Of a DNA stretch of 14,079 nt, positions 6,612-14,079 are shown in pieces. Below the pieces are notes generated by a model, which saw only the letters and a program-made list of their open reading frames with translations, did not search any database and was not told where the DNA came from. The DNA comes from an uncultured Pseudomonas sp. (GTDB lineage Bacteria; Pseudomonadota; Gammaproteobacteria; Pseudomonadales; Pseudomonadaceae): positions 1 to 14,079 of the forward strand of contig CALMID010000450.1 of assembly GCA_937863915.1 (NCBI GenBank). Reading direction: 5' to 3'. Within the stretch, counting starts at the first letter, position 1; each line of letters starts with the position of its first letter. Both the position numbers and the translations under genes were made by a program.

Positions 6612-7472
6612 TCAGGGATGGATGAAGGGGTCGCAGGACTTCGGATCACCTGAGGCGAAGCCCTGTCTGAGTGCATATTCACGCTGGCTGGACGTACCGT
6701 GGCTGATGGGTTCCGGCCACTGGCTGGTGCCGCCCAGCTGCAGGCGGCGCTGGGTCACCACATTCGCCGCGATCAGCGCTGCGCCCAGATGCCGTTCCTC
6801 CAGCCAGTCCAGGCGTTTGCGGGCATAGCCGGCCCACACGCCGGTCAGGCAGTCCTTGAGCAGGTCGAAGCGCAGCTGGAGTTCGTCGCTTTCCTTGCCC
6901 TTGCCGGCCATCTGCTGAGCCATGTTGAAGCGGGCATAGAGCCCCGTCTGAGCGGTGACGTGTTGGCTCAGGGGGCGGATGATCAGGTAGGCCTGGGCGA
7001 CGGCGCCTTCTGCCGGGTAGTCCGTCTGCAGTTGCTGGAGTTGGGCCAGATCGATGTAGAGGGTCTTGTTCTTGGGGCAGTAGAACGTACCGCTGGCCTT
7101 GGCCGGAGCGGTGCAGGGGTTGCTCACGCTGCCTTCGAACAGCTCGCTGTTCGGCTTCTTGTAGACCTGATCGCCGCGCGCCATCAGCTCGCCCAGCACA
7201 TCTTCGCTGCTGAGCAGCACGGTCTGTACCAGTTGGCGGCTGTCGCTGGGCGGAACAATCGGCTTGGGCTTTTCGACCGGCGCCTGCGTGGCGCTGGAGG
7301 CCGGGATGGCAGGCCTGGTCTGGAGCGTGGCGAACAGCTCGGGTCGCAGCTTGAACAGCAGCGCCGCGCCGATCAGCAGCAGTATCACCAGTCCCAACAG
7401 CAGTTTCAGCAGGATGCCGCCCTGCTGGCGCAGGGCGGAAGGGCAGGCATGCAGGCTGAGCGGGACGGGCAT
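6612..7472 (-). CDS. YpfJ-type neutral zinc metallopeptidase homologue lacking the HExxH motif
   Basis: A 286-residue protein with one membrane helix near the N-terminus (about 20-42, LLKLLLGLVILLLIGAALLF). Then comes a Pro-rich linker and a domain clearly related to E. coli YpfJ (PF04228, putative neutral zinc metallopeptidase). Shared landmarks are FYCPKNKTLYIDLAQL, AQAYLII, KDCLTGVWAG, a SHGTSSQRE segment and GFASGDPKSC near the end. Four cysteines (120, 132, 208, 280) match conserved family positions. Where the family has HEVGHH, this protein has RPLSQH (166-171). The downstream glutamate of the ELQADC element, likely a metal ligand, is Asp203. Zinc binding and proteolysis are therefore unlikely, and it may act as a binding or scaffold protein facing the periplasm. 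AAGG (minus strand, 7481-7484) precedes ATG 7472. It lies 72 bp downstream of the DUF411 gene. Confidence 0.88.
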   Translation of the reverse strand: MPVPLSLHACPSALRQQGGILLKLLLGLVILLLIGAALLFKLRPELFATLQTRPAIPASSATQAPVEKPKPIVPPSDSRQLVQTVLLSSEDVLGELMARGDQVYKKPNSELFEGSVSNPCTAPAKASGTFYCPKNKTLYIDLAQLQQLQTDYPAEGAVAQAYLIIRPLSQHVTAQTGLYARFNMAQQMAGKGKESDELQLRFDLLKDCLTGVWAGYARKRLDWLEERHLGAALIAANVVTQRRLQLGGTSQWPEPISHGTSSQREYALRQGFASGDPKSCDPFIHP

Positions 7473-7544
7473 ACGACGAACCTTGTGCAGAGGGCTATCG
7501 CTGCAGTGTTGCCTTTCGTCGGACGCCCGGCAAGGGGGTGTGAC

Positions 7545-7970
7545 TCAGGGGTAGCGCTGCACCACGCTTTCCTTGCCCTGGCGATCGAGGCCGATCACCT
7601 CGTAGCTGTCCTGGCGCCCGGTTTCCATGCCGGGCGAGCCGTGCGGCATGCCCGGCACAGCCAGGCCTGCCAGCTCGGGCCGCTGCTTGAGCCCGAGGAC
7701 ATCTCGGGCCGGTACATGGCCCTCGACGAACTGGCCATTGATCACCCCGGTGTGACACGACGCCAGACGTGGAGGCACGCCGAGGCGCTGCTTGACCGCA
7801 CTCATGTCCTGCTCGATGTGCTCGTTGACGGTAAAACCGTTGGCTTGCAGGTGCTCGACCCAGGCCGAGCAGCAGCCGCAGTTGGGGTCGCGATAGACCT
7901 CGATGCTGGGGGCTTCGGCGGCGTGCAGGGCGCTGCTGAGCAGCAGGCCGGTCAGAACGAGAGTGCGCAT
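7545..7970 (-). CDS. Secreted DUF411 metal-binding protein
   Basis: A 141-residue protein. Residues 1-18 (MRTLVLTGLLLSSALHA, then A) form a typical signal peptide, so it should act in the periplasm. The mature part opens with IEVYRDPNCGCCSAWVEHL, the DUF411 hallmark with Cys31, Cys33 and Cys34 in a thioredoxin-like beta-Cys-alpha setting. It continues with LASCHTGVINGQFVEGHVPARDV and a Met/His-containing VPGMPHGSPGME, residues suited to copper or another soft metal. DUF411 proteins often sit with copper or silver resistance genes, but no copper ATPase or oxidase is visible here, so the metal is inferred. I chose ATG 7970 because it begins the signal peptide and has GGAG about 10 bases upstream; the longer open frame is antisense noise. 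The start is divergent from the DUF4345 gene. Confidence 0.92.
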   Translation of the reverse strand: MRTLVLTGLLLSSALHAAEAPSIEVYRDPNCGCCSAWVEHLQANGFTVNEHIEQDMSAVKQRLGVPPRLASCHTGVINGQFVEGHVPARDVLGLKQRPELAGLAVPGMPHGSPGMETGRQDSYEVIGLDRQGKESVVQRYP

Positions 7971-8097
7971 GGCAGGGGCTCCGGCAAATGAAAGCAGGTT
8001 AGCCCCTCTGCGCCGGGCCGCCCAGCGCCACGCTGTTGCAGGATATGGCCGGGGCTTCCGGGCGCCGGGCTTTGTGCCTATGCTCGGGCGCACCGGT

Positions 8098-8106
8098 AAA
8101 GGAGGT
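8098..8106 (+). promoter_or_regulatory. Strong Shine-Dalgarno of the DUF4345 gene
   Basis: AAAGGAGGT is nearly a perfect anti-16S match. Spacing to ATG 8112 is 6 bases from the GGAGG core, against only 3 to the in-frame GTG at 8109. This favours ATG 8112 as the start. Confidence 0.75.
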
Positions 8107-8111
8107 ATGTG

Positions 8112-8507
8112 ATGTCGTGGAGCAAGCTGTTTCTGGCCGTGCAGGCGCTGGTGCTGGGCGGTTTCGGCCTGGCCTATTTCGCCCAGCCCGAGGCCATGGC
8201 CAACCTCAGTGGCATGTTGCTGATGCAGAGTGCGGCGGTCACCGATGTGCGCGCCTATTACGGCGGCCTGCAGCTGGGGCTCGCCGCCTGGCTGGGACTG
8301 GCGCTGCTGCGTCCGCGTCTGCAGGAGGCCACCTGGATGCTGCTGGTGTTGTTGTATGGCGCCCTGGCCCTGGCGCGCATTGGCGGCCTGTGGCTGGATG
8401 GCGGCGCGCAGCAGACCTTCAATTTCGCCGCGCTGCTGTTCGAAGCCGTGTCGGCGGCACTGGCGTTTCTCTGCCTGCGCCAGGCCGAGGGCCGGGCGCA
8501 AGTGTGA
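8112..8507 (+). CDS. DUF4345-family small integral membrane protein
   Basis: A 131-residue, very hydrophobic protein with four predicted membrane helices: about 4-22 (LFLAVQALVLGGFGLAYF), 43-66 (AYYGGLQLGLAAWLGLALL), 71-93 (ATWMLLVLLYGALALARIG) and 97-120. The segment VTDVRAYYGGLQLGLA between the first two helices resembles the RAxYGG signature of DUF4345 proteins. No catalytic motif is seen and the function of the family is not known. The protein should sit in the inner membrane with short loops. A TATGCT at 8079-8084 could be a -10 element, but no good -35 box accompanies it. The gene is divergent from the DUF411 gene and convergent with the lipoprotein gene, 17 bp between stops. Confidence 0.85.
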   Translation: MSWSKLFLAVQALVLGGFGLAYFAQPEAMANLSGMLLMQSAAVTDVRAYYGGLQLGLAAWLGLALLRPRLQEATWMLLVLLYGALALARIGGLWLDGGAQQTFNFAALLFEAVSAALAFLCLRQAEGRAQV

Positions 8508-8524
8508 GCGCCTGAACCAGGCGT

Positions 8525-9025
8525 TTAGCGGCGGGCGGGAAAGTCGGCGAGGATCTTGGCGACGCCGCGGTCGAAGTTTTCCTGCGACATGTCCGGATTG
8601 TGCAGCTGGCGGCTGATATTGGCTTCGTAGAGCACGGCCTTGCTGCGGGCATCGAGGATGCGCAGGGCCAGGCGCGCGCGTTCTTCCTCGGTGGTCAGTG
8701 TCTGGGTGTAAGTCGCGCCACCCACCTGCACCGGCTTGAGTTCGACGCCGCTTTCCTTGTTCAGGCCCAGGGCATAGATCACCTGCAAATCCCCCTGGTC
8801 CAGCCGCTGATAGCCCTTGGCTTCCAGGGCGCGGACGACGGCGGTGGTGAAACGCTGTTCCAGGTCCATCCGGTGCCCCGGCGCGCGGATCGGCGCCACG
8901 CTGAAACTCTGGTACTGCGCGGCACTGGCCTGTGGCGCGACCTGGATGGCTTCGTTGGCGGGCGTGCTGCAACCGGCGAGGGCCAGTAATGCAAGAGCGG
9001 GAGCAAACAGGCGGGCGATCAGCAT
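8525..9025 (-). CDS. DUF4136-domain lipoprotein
   Basis: A 166-residue protein beginning MLIARLFAPALALLALAGCS, a lipoprotein signal with lipobox LAGC and the lipidated cysteine at position 19. The mature protein should be anchored in the membrane facing the periplasm. The rest fits DUF4136: the opening strand YQSFSVAP, a segment with AVVRALEAKGYQRLDQGDLQVIYALGL, the TYTQTLTTEEERARLALRILDARSKAVLYEA strand pair, and the closing NFDRGVAKILADFP helix. Family members are common in proteobacteria, and their function is not established. AGGAA (minus strand, 9033-9037) lies 7 bases upstream of the ATG. It appears to be transcribed alone. Confidence 0.9.
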   Translation of the reverse strand: MLIARLFAPALALLALAGCSTPANEAIQVAPQASAAQYQSFSVAPIRAPGHRMDLEQRFTTAVVRALEAKGYQRLDQGDLQVIYALGLNKESGVELKPVQVGGATYTQTLTTEEERARLALRILDARSKAVLYEANISRQLHNPDMSQENFDRGVAKILADFPARR

Positions 9026-9118
9026 GGGCGGATTCCTGGCAGAGAGTCAGCTCATGTTAGCGGCCGGTGGCAGGCCATGGCGCCGAACTTGCGAAGGGCG
9101 CCCGGCCGCCGCCGGTAA

Positions 9119-9148
9119 CACCGCCGGGGCTCAGGGCCCCGGGCGGTG
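9119..9148. terminator. Strong hairpin downstream of the FabG4-type gene
   Basis: CACCGCCGGGGC (9119-9130) can pair with GCCCC-G-GGCGGTG (9136-9148), giving a 12-bp stem with one bulged G (9141) and a 5-base loop. It begins 13 bases beyond the stop of the minus-strand reductase gene. On that strand it is followed by TTACCGG rather than a run of T, so it would be a weak or factor-assisted terminator, or a 3'-end stabiliser. Confidence 0.45.
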
Positions 9149-9161
9149 ACAGACCCTAGCC

Positions 9162-10517
9162 TCAGGCGCCGAGCAGGCTCTGCCCGCAGACACGCATCAC
9201 TTGCGCGTTGAGGCTGCCCGAACTCGGTTGGGCGAACCAGGCCACGGCCTCGGCCACGTCCTGCGGCTGGCCACCCTGGTTCATCGAGTTCATGCGCCGG
9301 CCGGCTTCGCGGATGGTGAAGGGAATGGCCGCCGTCATCTGGGTTTCGATAAAGCCCGGCGCCACGGCGTTGATGGTGATGCCGCGTTTGGCCAGGGTCG
9401 GTGCCCAGGCCTGGGCCAGGCCGATGACGCCGGCCTTGCTCACCGCGTAGTTGCTCTGGCCGAGGTTGCCGGCAATGCCGGAGATCGAGGCGATCAGCAC
9501 CACGCGGCCGTTGTCGTGCAGCTTGCCGGCGTCGAGCAGGGCCTGGGTCAGCACCTGTGGCGCCTTGAGGTTGACGTTGATCACCGAGTCCCAGAAGGCA
9601 TCGCTCATCTTCGCCAGGGTCTTGTCGCGGGTGATGCCGGCGTTGTGCACGACGATGTCGACCCCCTCGGGTAGCGCCTCGACCAGTTGCGCCGGGGCAT
9701 CCTCGGCGCAGATATCCAGCGCCACGGCACGGCCACCCAGACGGGCGGCGAGGCCTTGCAGCGCATCCTTGGCCGGCGGCACGTCGAGCAGGATCACCTC
9801 GGCACCGTCACGCGCCAGCACTTCGGCGATCGATGCGCCGATACCGCGCGAGGCGCCGGTGACCAGGGCCTTCTTGCCGGCCAGCGGGCGGGTCCAGTCC
9901 TTGACCTGTTCACTGGCCGGAGTCAGGCGCAGCACCTGGGCGGAGACATAGGCGCTCTTGGGCGAGAGGAAGAAACGCAGGGCGCCTTCCAGCTGGTTTT
10001 CCGCACCCTTGGCCACATACAGCAGCTGGACGTTGCCGCCGCGGCGGATCTCCTTGCCCAGCGAGCGGGTGAAGCCTTCCAGCGAGCGCTGCACGCTGGC
10101 GGCGACCGGGTCTTTCAGCGACTCCGGGGCGCGGCCCAGCACCACCACGCGCGGGCACTTGCCCAGGCCCTTCATGGCCGGCTGGAAGAAATTGCGCAGC
10201 TCGATCAGTTGCTCGAATGTGCTCAGGCCGCTGGCGTCGAATACCAGCGCCTTGAGTTTCGGGCCGTGCTCGGCGGTCCAGCGCTTGAGGCCGAAACGGC
10301 CGTCGACATCGGCGTAGCTTTCGTCGGTCAGCTTGTTCAGCACGCCGCTGGCGGCTTCGGCCAGGGCACCGCCGCCACCGAGCAGCAGGGCGCCTTCCAC
10401 CGGGCGTGCGCGGCCGGCCATCCAGCGCTCCAGGCGTACCGGTGCCGGCAGGCCCAGGGAACCGGCCAGGCGGCGGCCGAAGTTGGAGTTGACGAAGGCA
10501 AGGTAACGATCGGACAT
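9162..10517 (-). CDS. 3-oxoacyl reductase, high-molecular-weight FabG (FabG4 type)
   Basis: A 451-residue short-chain dehydrogenase with two parts. Residues about 210-451 form a classical FabG domain that reduces 3-oxoacyl thioesters with NAD(P)H: cofactor motif TGASRGIG (220-227), HNAGITRD, catalytic Ser344 (LIASISG), Tyr357 and Lys361 (NYAVSKAG), and the closing NAVAPGFIETQMT loop. Residues 1 to about 205 form a degenerate Rossmann or flavodoxin-like domain, as described for mycobacterial FabG4. Such long FabGs act on CoA esters in fatty-acid or polyhydroxyalkanoate-type metabolism rather than in housekeeping fatty-acid synthesis. GGGAG (minus strand, 10525-10529) lies 7 bases before ATG 10517; the frame further upstream is not homologous. 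It is divergent from a FadI-type thiolase over 171 bp, the expected metabolic partner (thiolase makes the 3-oxoacyl-CoA, this enzyme reduces it). Confidence 0.94.
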   Translation of the reverse strand: MSDRYLAFVNSNFGRRLAGSLGLPAPVRLERWMAGRARPVEGALLLGGGGALAEAASGVLNKLTDESYADVDGRFGLKRWTAEHGPKLKALVFDASGLSTFEQLIELRNFFQPAMKGLGKCPRVVVLGRAPESLKDPVAASVQRSLEGFTRSLGKEIRRGGNVQLLYVAKGAENQLEGALRFFLSPKSAYVSAQVLRLTPASEQVKDWTRPLAGKKALVTGASRGIGASIAEVLARDGAEVILLDVPPAKDALQGLAARLGGRAVALDICAEDAPAQLVEALPEGVDIVVHNAGITRDKTLAKMSDAFWDSVINVNLKAPQVLTQALLDAGKLHDNGRVVLIASISGIAGNLGQSNYAVSKAGVIGLAQAWAPTLAKRGITINAVAPGFIETQMTAAIPFTIREAGRRMNSMNQGGQPQDVAEAVAWFAQPSSGSLNAQVMRVCGQSLLGA

Positions 10518-10688
10518 GGACTGGCTCCCGAGGTACAGGGTTCGAAAAAGTGTCGCCACTCTACGCATGCCGGGCGATGGCGCAATTGACCGCGCTGCCT
10601 GGCACCCCGGCAAGGCGGCCAATGCGGCGAATCGGCCAGACGCTAGCCTGTGCGCCACTGGCAACAGCCTCAACTTCAGGAGCACCCC

Positions 10689-11966
10689 ATGGCCCAGCTG
10701 CGTCGGGTCGCCATCGTCGGCGGCAACCGTATTCCCTTCGCCCGTTCCAATACCGTGTATGCCACGGCGTGCAACCAGGACATGCTGACCAGCGCCCTGG
10801 ATGGCCTGGTCGAGCGCTTCAACCTGCACGGCCAGCGCATGGGCGAATTCGTCGCCGGGGCGGTGCTCAAGCACTCCCGCGACTTCAACCTGGCCCGCGA
10901 GTGCGTGCTGGGCTCGCGCCTGTCGGCAGAGACGCCGGCCTACGACCTGCAGCAGGCCTGCGGCACCGGCCTGGAAGCGGCACTGCTGGTGGCCAACAAG
11001 ATTGCCCTGGGGCAGATCGAATGCGGCATCGCCGGCGGTGTGGACACCACCTCCGATGCGCCCATCGGTGTGCATGAAGAGCTGCGCCAGATTCTGCTCG
11101 AAGCCAACCGTGGCAAGACCACCAGCGACAAGCTCAAGACCCTGCTGAAAGTGCGCCCGCGTCACCTGGCTCCGGCCATCCCGCGCAACGGCGAGCCACG
11201 CACCGGCCTGTCCATGGGCGAGTCCTGCGAACTGATGGCGCAGCGCTGGGAAATCCCGCGTGACGAGCAGGACCTGCTGGCCGTGACCAGCCACCAGAAA
11301 CTCGCCGCGTCCTATGCCGAAGGCTGGCACAGCGACCTGATCACCCCGTTCCGTGGCCTGACCCGCGACCAGAACCTGCGCCCGGACATCAGCCTGGAAA
11401 AACTCAAGACCCTCAAACCCTGCTTCGAGCGCAGCGCGCGCGGCACCATGACCGCGGCCAACTCCACGCCGCTGACCGACGGCGCCTCGGTGGTGCTGCT
11501 GGCCAGCGAAGAGTGGGCCAAGGCGCGCGGCCTGCCGATTCTCGCCTACTTCAAGGATGGCGAAGCGGCTGCCGTGGACTTCGTCAAAGGTGACGAGGGC
11601 CTGCTGATGGCGCCGGCCTATGCCGTGCCGCGTCTGCTGGCGCGCAACCAGCTGACCCTGCAGGATTTTGACTACTACGAGATCCACGAAGCCTTCGCCG
11701 CCCAGGTGCTCTGCACCCTCAAGGCCTGGGAAGACGCCGACTACTGCAAGACCCGCCTGGGCCTGGACAAGCCGCTGGGCGCCATCGACCGCAGCAAGAT
11801 GAACGTCAAGGGCAGCTCCCTGGCCGCCGGCCACCCGTTCGCCGCCACCGGCGGACGCATCGTCGCCAACCTGGCCAAGCTGCTCTCGGTGGCCGGTGAG
11901 GGCCGCGGCCTGATCTCCATCTGCGCTGCCGGCGGCCAGGGTGTGACCGCGATCCTGGAAAAGTAA
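10689..11966 (+). CDS. Acetyl-CoA C-acyltransferase (FadI-type thiolase)
   Basis: A 425-residue thiolase that condenses or cleaves acyl-CoA and acetyl-CoA, giving or using 3-oxoacyl-CoA. Key residues are present: nucleophile Cys91 (LQQACGTGLEA), His333 in HEAFAAQ, His382 in the GHPFAATGGR loop and general-acid Cys412 (CAAGGQG). The HEAFAAQ form (rather than NEAFA) together with the length and the AANSTPLTDGAS segment place it with the FadI subgroup rather than PhaA/AtoB. AGGAG at 10677-10681 lies 7 bases before the ATG. It is likely functionally paired with the divergent FabG4-type reductase, which suggests a role in a beta-oxidation-like or chain-building pathway; a dehydratase (MaoC-like) is not in the window. 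The gene ends in a strong intrinsic terminator. Confidence 0.95.
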   Translation: MAQLRRVAIVGGNRIPFARSNTVYATACNQDMLTSALDGLVERFNLHGQRMGEFVAGAVLKHSRDFNLARECVLGSRLSAETPAYDLQQACGTGLEAALLVANKIALGQIECGIAGGVDTTSDAPIGVHEELRQILLEANRGKTTSDKLKTLLKVRPRHLAPAIPRNGEPRTGLSMGESCELMAQRWEIPRDEQDLLAVTSHQKLAASYAEGWHSDLITPFRGLTRDQNLRPDISLEKLKTLKPCFERSARGTMTAANSTPLTDGASVVLLASEEWAKARGLPILAYFKDGEAAAVDFVKGDEGLLMAPAYAVPRLLARNQLTLQDFDYYEIHEAFAAQVLCTLKAWEDADYCKTRLGLDKPLGAIDRSKMNVKGSSLAAGHPFAATGGRIVANLAKLLSVAGEGRGLISICAAGGQGVTAILEK

Positions 11967-11980
11967 TCCAAGGTTCACTG

Positions 11981-12008
11981 GGCCGCCGTGTTGTGTCGGT
12001 AGGCGGCC
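11981..12008 (+). repeat. Inverted repeat just after the thiolase stop
   Basis: GGCCGCC (11981-11987) and GGCGGCC (12002-12008) are perfect 7-base reverse complements with a 14-base loop. GGCGGCC also occurs at 12040-12046 within the terminator stem, so the first arm could pair with either copy. A short GAGTT/AACTC repeat (12009-12013 and 12026-12030) lies between. Confidence 0.4.
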
Positions 12009-12039
12009 GAGTTCGACAGAGTTTCAACTCCGTGATTGG

Positions 12040-12074
12040 GGCGGCCTGCGCAAGCAGTGCCGCCTTCTTTTTTT
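12040..12074 (+). terminator. Intrinsic terminator of the thiolase gene
   Basis: GGCGGCCTGC (12040-12049), loop GCAA (12050-12053) and GCAG-T-GCCGCC (12054-12064) form a 10-bp stem with one bulged T and a GNRA-type tetraloop. A T-rich tract with eight consecutive T follows immediately. This is a textbook rho-independent terminator for plus-strand transcription. No T run exists on the other side, so it is one-directional and does not serve sdaA. Confidence 0.92.
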
Positions 12075-12091
12075 GGGGCTGGAGTCAGGTT

Positions 12092-13468
<1,377 letters not shown>

Positions 13469-13534
13469 GGCGGCCTCCGCGACACAGGCTATGCCTTGAG
13501 CGTAGCTGCTGGCCGCGGCCCGGCCGTGACGGAC

Positions 13535-13966
13535 TCAGCGCAGGATCATGCAGGTGGCGGTGCCGTAGGCGTAGAGGGTGCCGTCTTCGTCGCGGATGCT
13601 GCCTTCGGAGATGACCAGGCGCGAGCTGACGTTGATCACCTTGCCTTCGGCGCGGAGGGTGCGGTTGAACGGAATGGCCTTGCTCATCTTCACGTTCAGT
13701 TCGATGGTGCCGTAGCTCTCGCCGGCGGCCAGTGCGGTGTGGGTGGCGCAGCCGGTCACCGAGTCCAGCACGGTGGCGGCAAAGCCCCCATGTACGCCGC
13801 CCAGCGGGTTGGTGTGGCGCTCGTCGGCGGTCACCGCGAAGACCACTCGGTTGGGCTCCACCGTTTCGACTTCCATGGGCATGGTCTTGGCGATACCGGG
13901 TTTGGGGAAGTGCCCTGCGGCAAAGGCCTGCATGATCTGCAGGCCACTCATCTGTTGCGGGTTCAT
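13535..13966 (-). CDS. PaaI-family hotdog-fold thioesterase
   Basis: A 143-residue single hotdog protein that should hydrolyse an acyl- or aryl-CoA thioester. The family signature NPLGGVHGGFAATVLDSVTG (about 53-72) contains the HGG turn and the catalytic-type Asp on the long hotdog helix. The strand YGTIELNVKMSKAIP and the end TLYAYGTATCMIL complete the fold. The substrate is not known; relatives act on phenylacetyl-type or medium-chain acyl-CoA, often as salvage enzymes freeing CoA. AGGAGA (minus strand) lies about 7 bases before ATG 13966. It precedes sdaA on the same strand, and the unidentified partial gene ends 37 bp upstream. Confidence 0.92.
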   Translation of the reverse strand: MNPQQMSGLQIMQAFAAGHFPKPGIAKTMPMEVETVEPNRVVFAVTADERHTNPLGGVHGGFAATVLDSVTGCATHTALAAGESYGTIELNVKMSKAIPFNRTLRAEGKVINVSSRLVISEGSIRDEDGTLYAYGTATCMILR

Positions 13967-14002
13967 CCGTTTTCTCCTGGGTTCTGTCTGAAAGCCGGCT
14001 GT

Positions 14003-14079
14003 TCAGGCGGCGCGACGGTTGTTCTTCAGCTGTTCGAACCAGTCCAGTGCCTCGTCCCACAGAGGCTGGCTGCTGGAGC
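14003..14079 (-). CDS. C-terminal end of an unidentified protein (5' part outside the window)
   Basis: Reading inward from the right edge on the minus strand, 24 sense codons and a TGA stop (14003-14005) give a tail ending LWDEALDWFEQLKNNRRAA. It looks like an amphipathic, charged C-terminal helix. The gap to the thioesterase start is 36 bp, which is typical of an operon here. I do not recognise the protein from so short a tail, and the reading frame itself is only probable. Confidence 0.5.
   Translation of the reverse strand, partial: SSSQPLWDEALDWFEQLKNNRRAA

Noticed and set aside
6699-7991. Plus-strand open frame of 430 codons
   Set aside because: It lies entirely antisense to the YpfJ-like and DUF411 genes, both of which have clear homology, signals and ribosome-binding sites. 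It is a GC-driven shadow.
8079-8084. TATGCT as a -10 box for the DUF4345 gene
   Set aside because: No acceptable -35 sequence at 16-18 bases; too weak to list as a promoter.
10518-11978. Extension of the FabG-type frame upstream to a 938-residue protein
   Set aside because: The extension is antisense to the thiolase. ATG 10517 has a good ribosome-binding site and begins the recognisable protein.
12009-12039. Possible tRNA-like or recombination-site fragment (GAGTTCGACAGAGTTTCAACTC)
   Set aside because: The repeats are only five bases long, and no cloverleaf, CCA end or integrase gene accompanies them.

Overview
The window looks like ordinary chromosome from a GC-rich gammaproteobacterium, most likely a Pseudomonas or close relative. 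The reasons are the codon bias, the Pseudomonas-like protein sequences (a PP_4765-type flavoprotein, a FadI-type thiolase beside a long two-domain FabG, a 458-residue single-chain SdaA) and tight gene packing. I see no insertion sequence, integrase, tRNA, rRNA, CRISPR array or clear sign of recent transfer. No stretch longer than about 170 bases lacks a gene. Many long open frames lie antisense to real genes and are GC-driven shadows.

Left part (1-3417): a flavoprotein running off the left edge on the minus strand is divergent from a membrane-bound diguanylate cyclase with an intact GGEEF active site and RxxD inhibitory site. Convergent to that, with only 7 bases between stop codons, is a class IV-like deacetylase of the histone deacetylase fold.

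Middle left (3523-6611): a plus-strand group holds a two-domain SagB/ThcOx-like flavin dehydrogenase, acyl-CoA thioesterase II (TesB) and a HAD phosphatase. The last two overlap by four bases. A small inverted repeat covers the stop codon of the dehydrogenase gene.

Middle (6612-9025): on the minus strand are a YpfJ-type 'neutral zinc metallopeptidase' homologue that has lost its HExxH motif, a secreted DUF411 metal-binding protein and a DUF4136 lipoprotein. A small DUF4345 membrane protein lies on the plus strand between the last two.

Right part (9162-14079): a 451-residue FabG4-type ketoacyl reductase and a FadI-type thiolase are divergently transcribed from a shared 171-bp region. Together they could interconvert acyl-CoA and 3-hydroxyacyl-CoA units. 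The thiolase is followed by a strong intrinsic terminator with a GCAA tetraloop. Then come, on the minus strand, L-serine dehydratase SdaA with its complete iron-sulfur ligand set, a PaaI-type hotdog thioesterase, and the last 24 codons of an unidentified gene.

The general theme is central and lipid metabolism: two thioesterases, a thiolase, a ketoreductase and serine deamination, plus second-messenger signalling and envelope proteins. The most notable points are the protease homologue without its metal site and the stand-alone tandem SagB-like enzyme with asymmetric halves. I found no convincing new multi-gene system.
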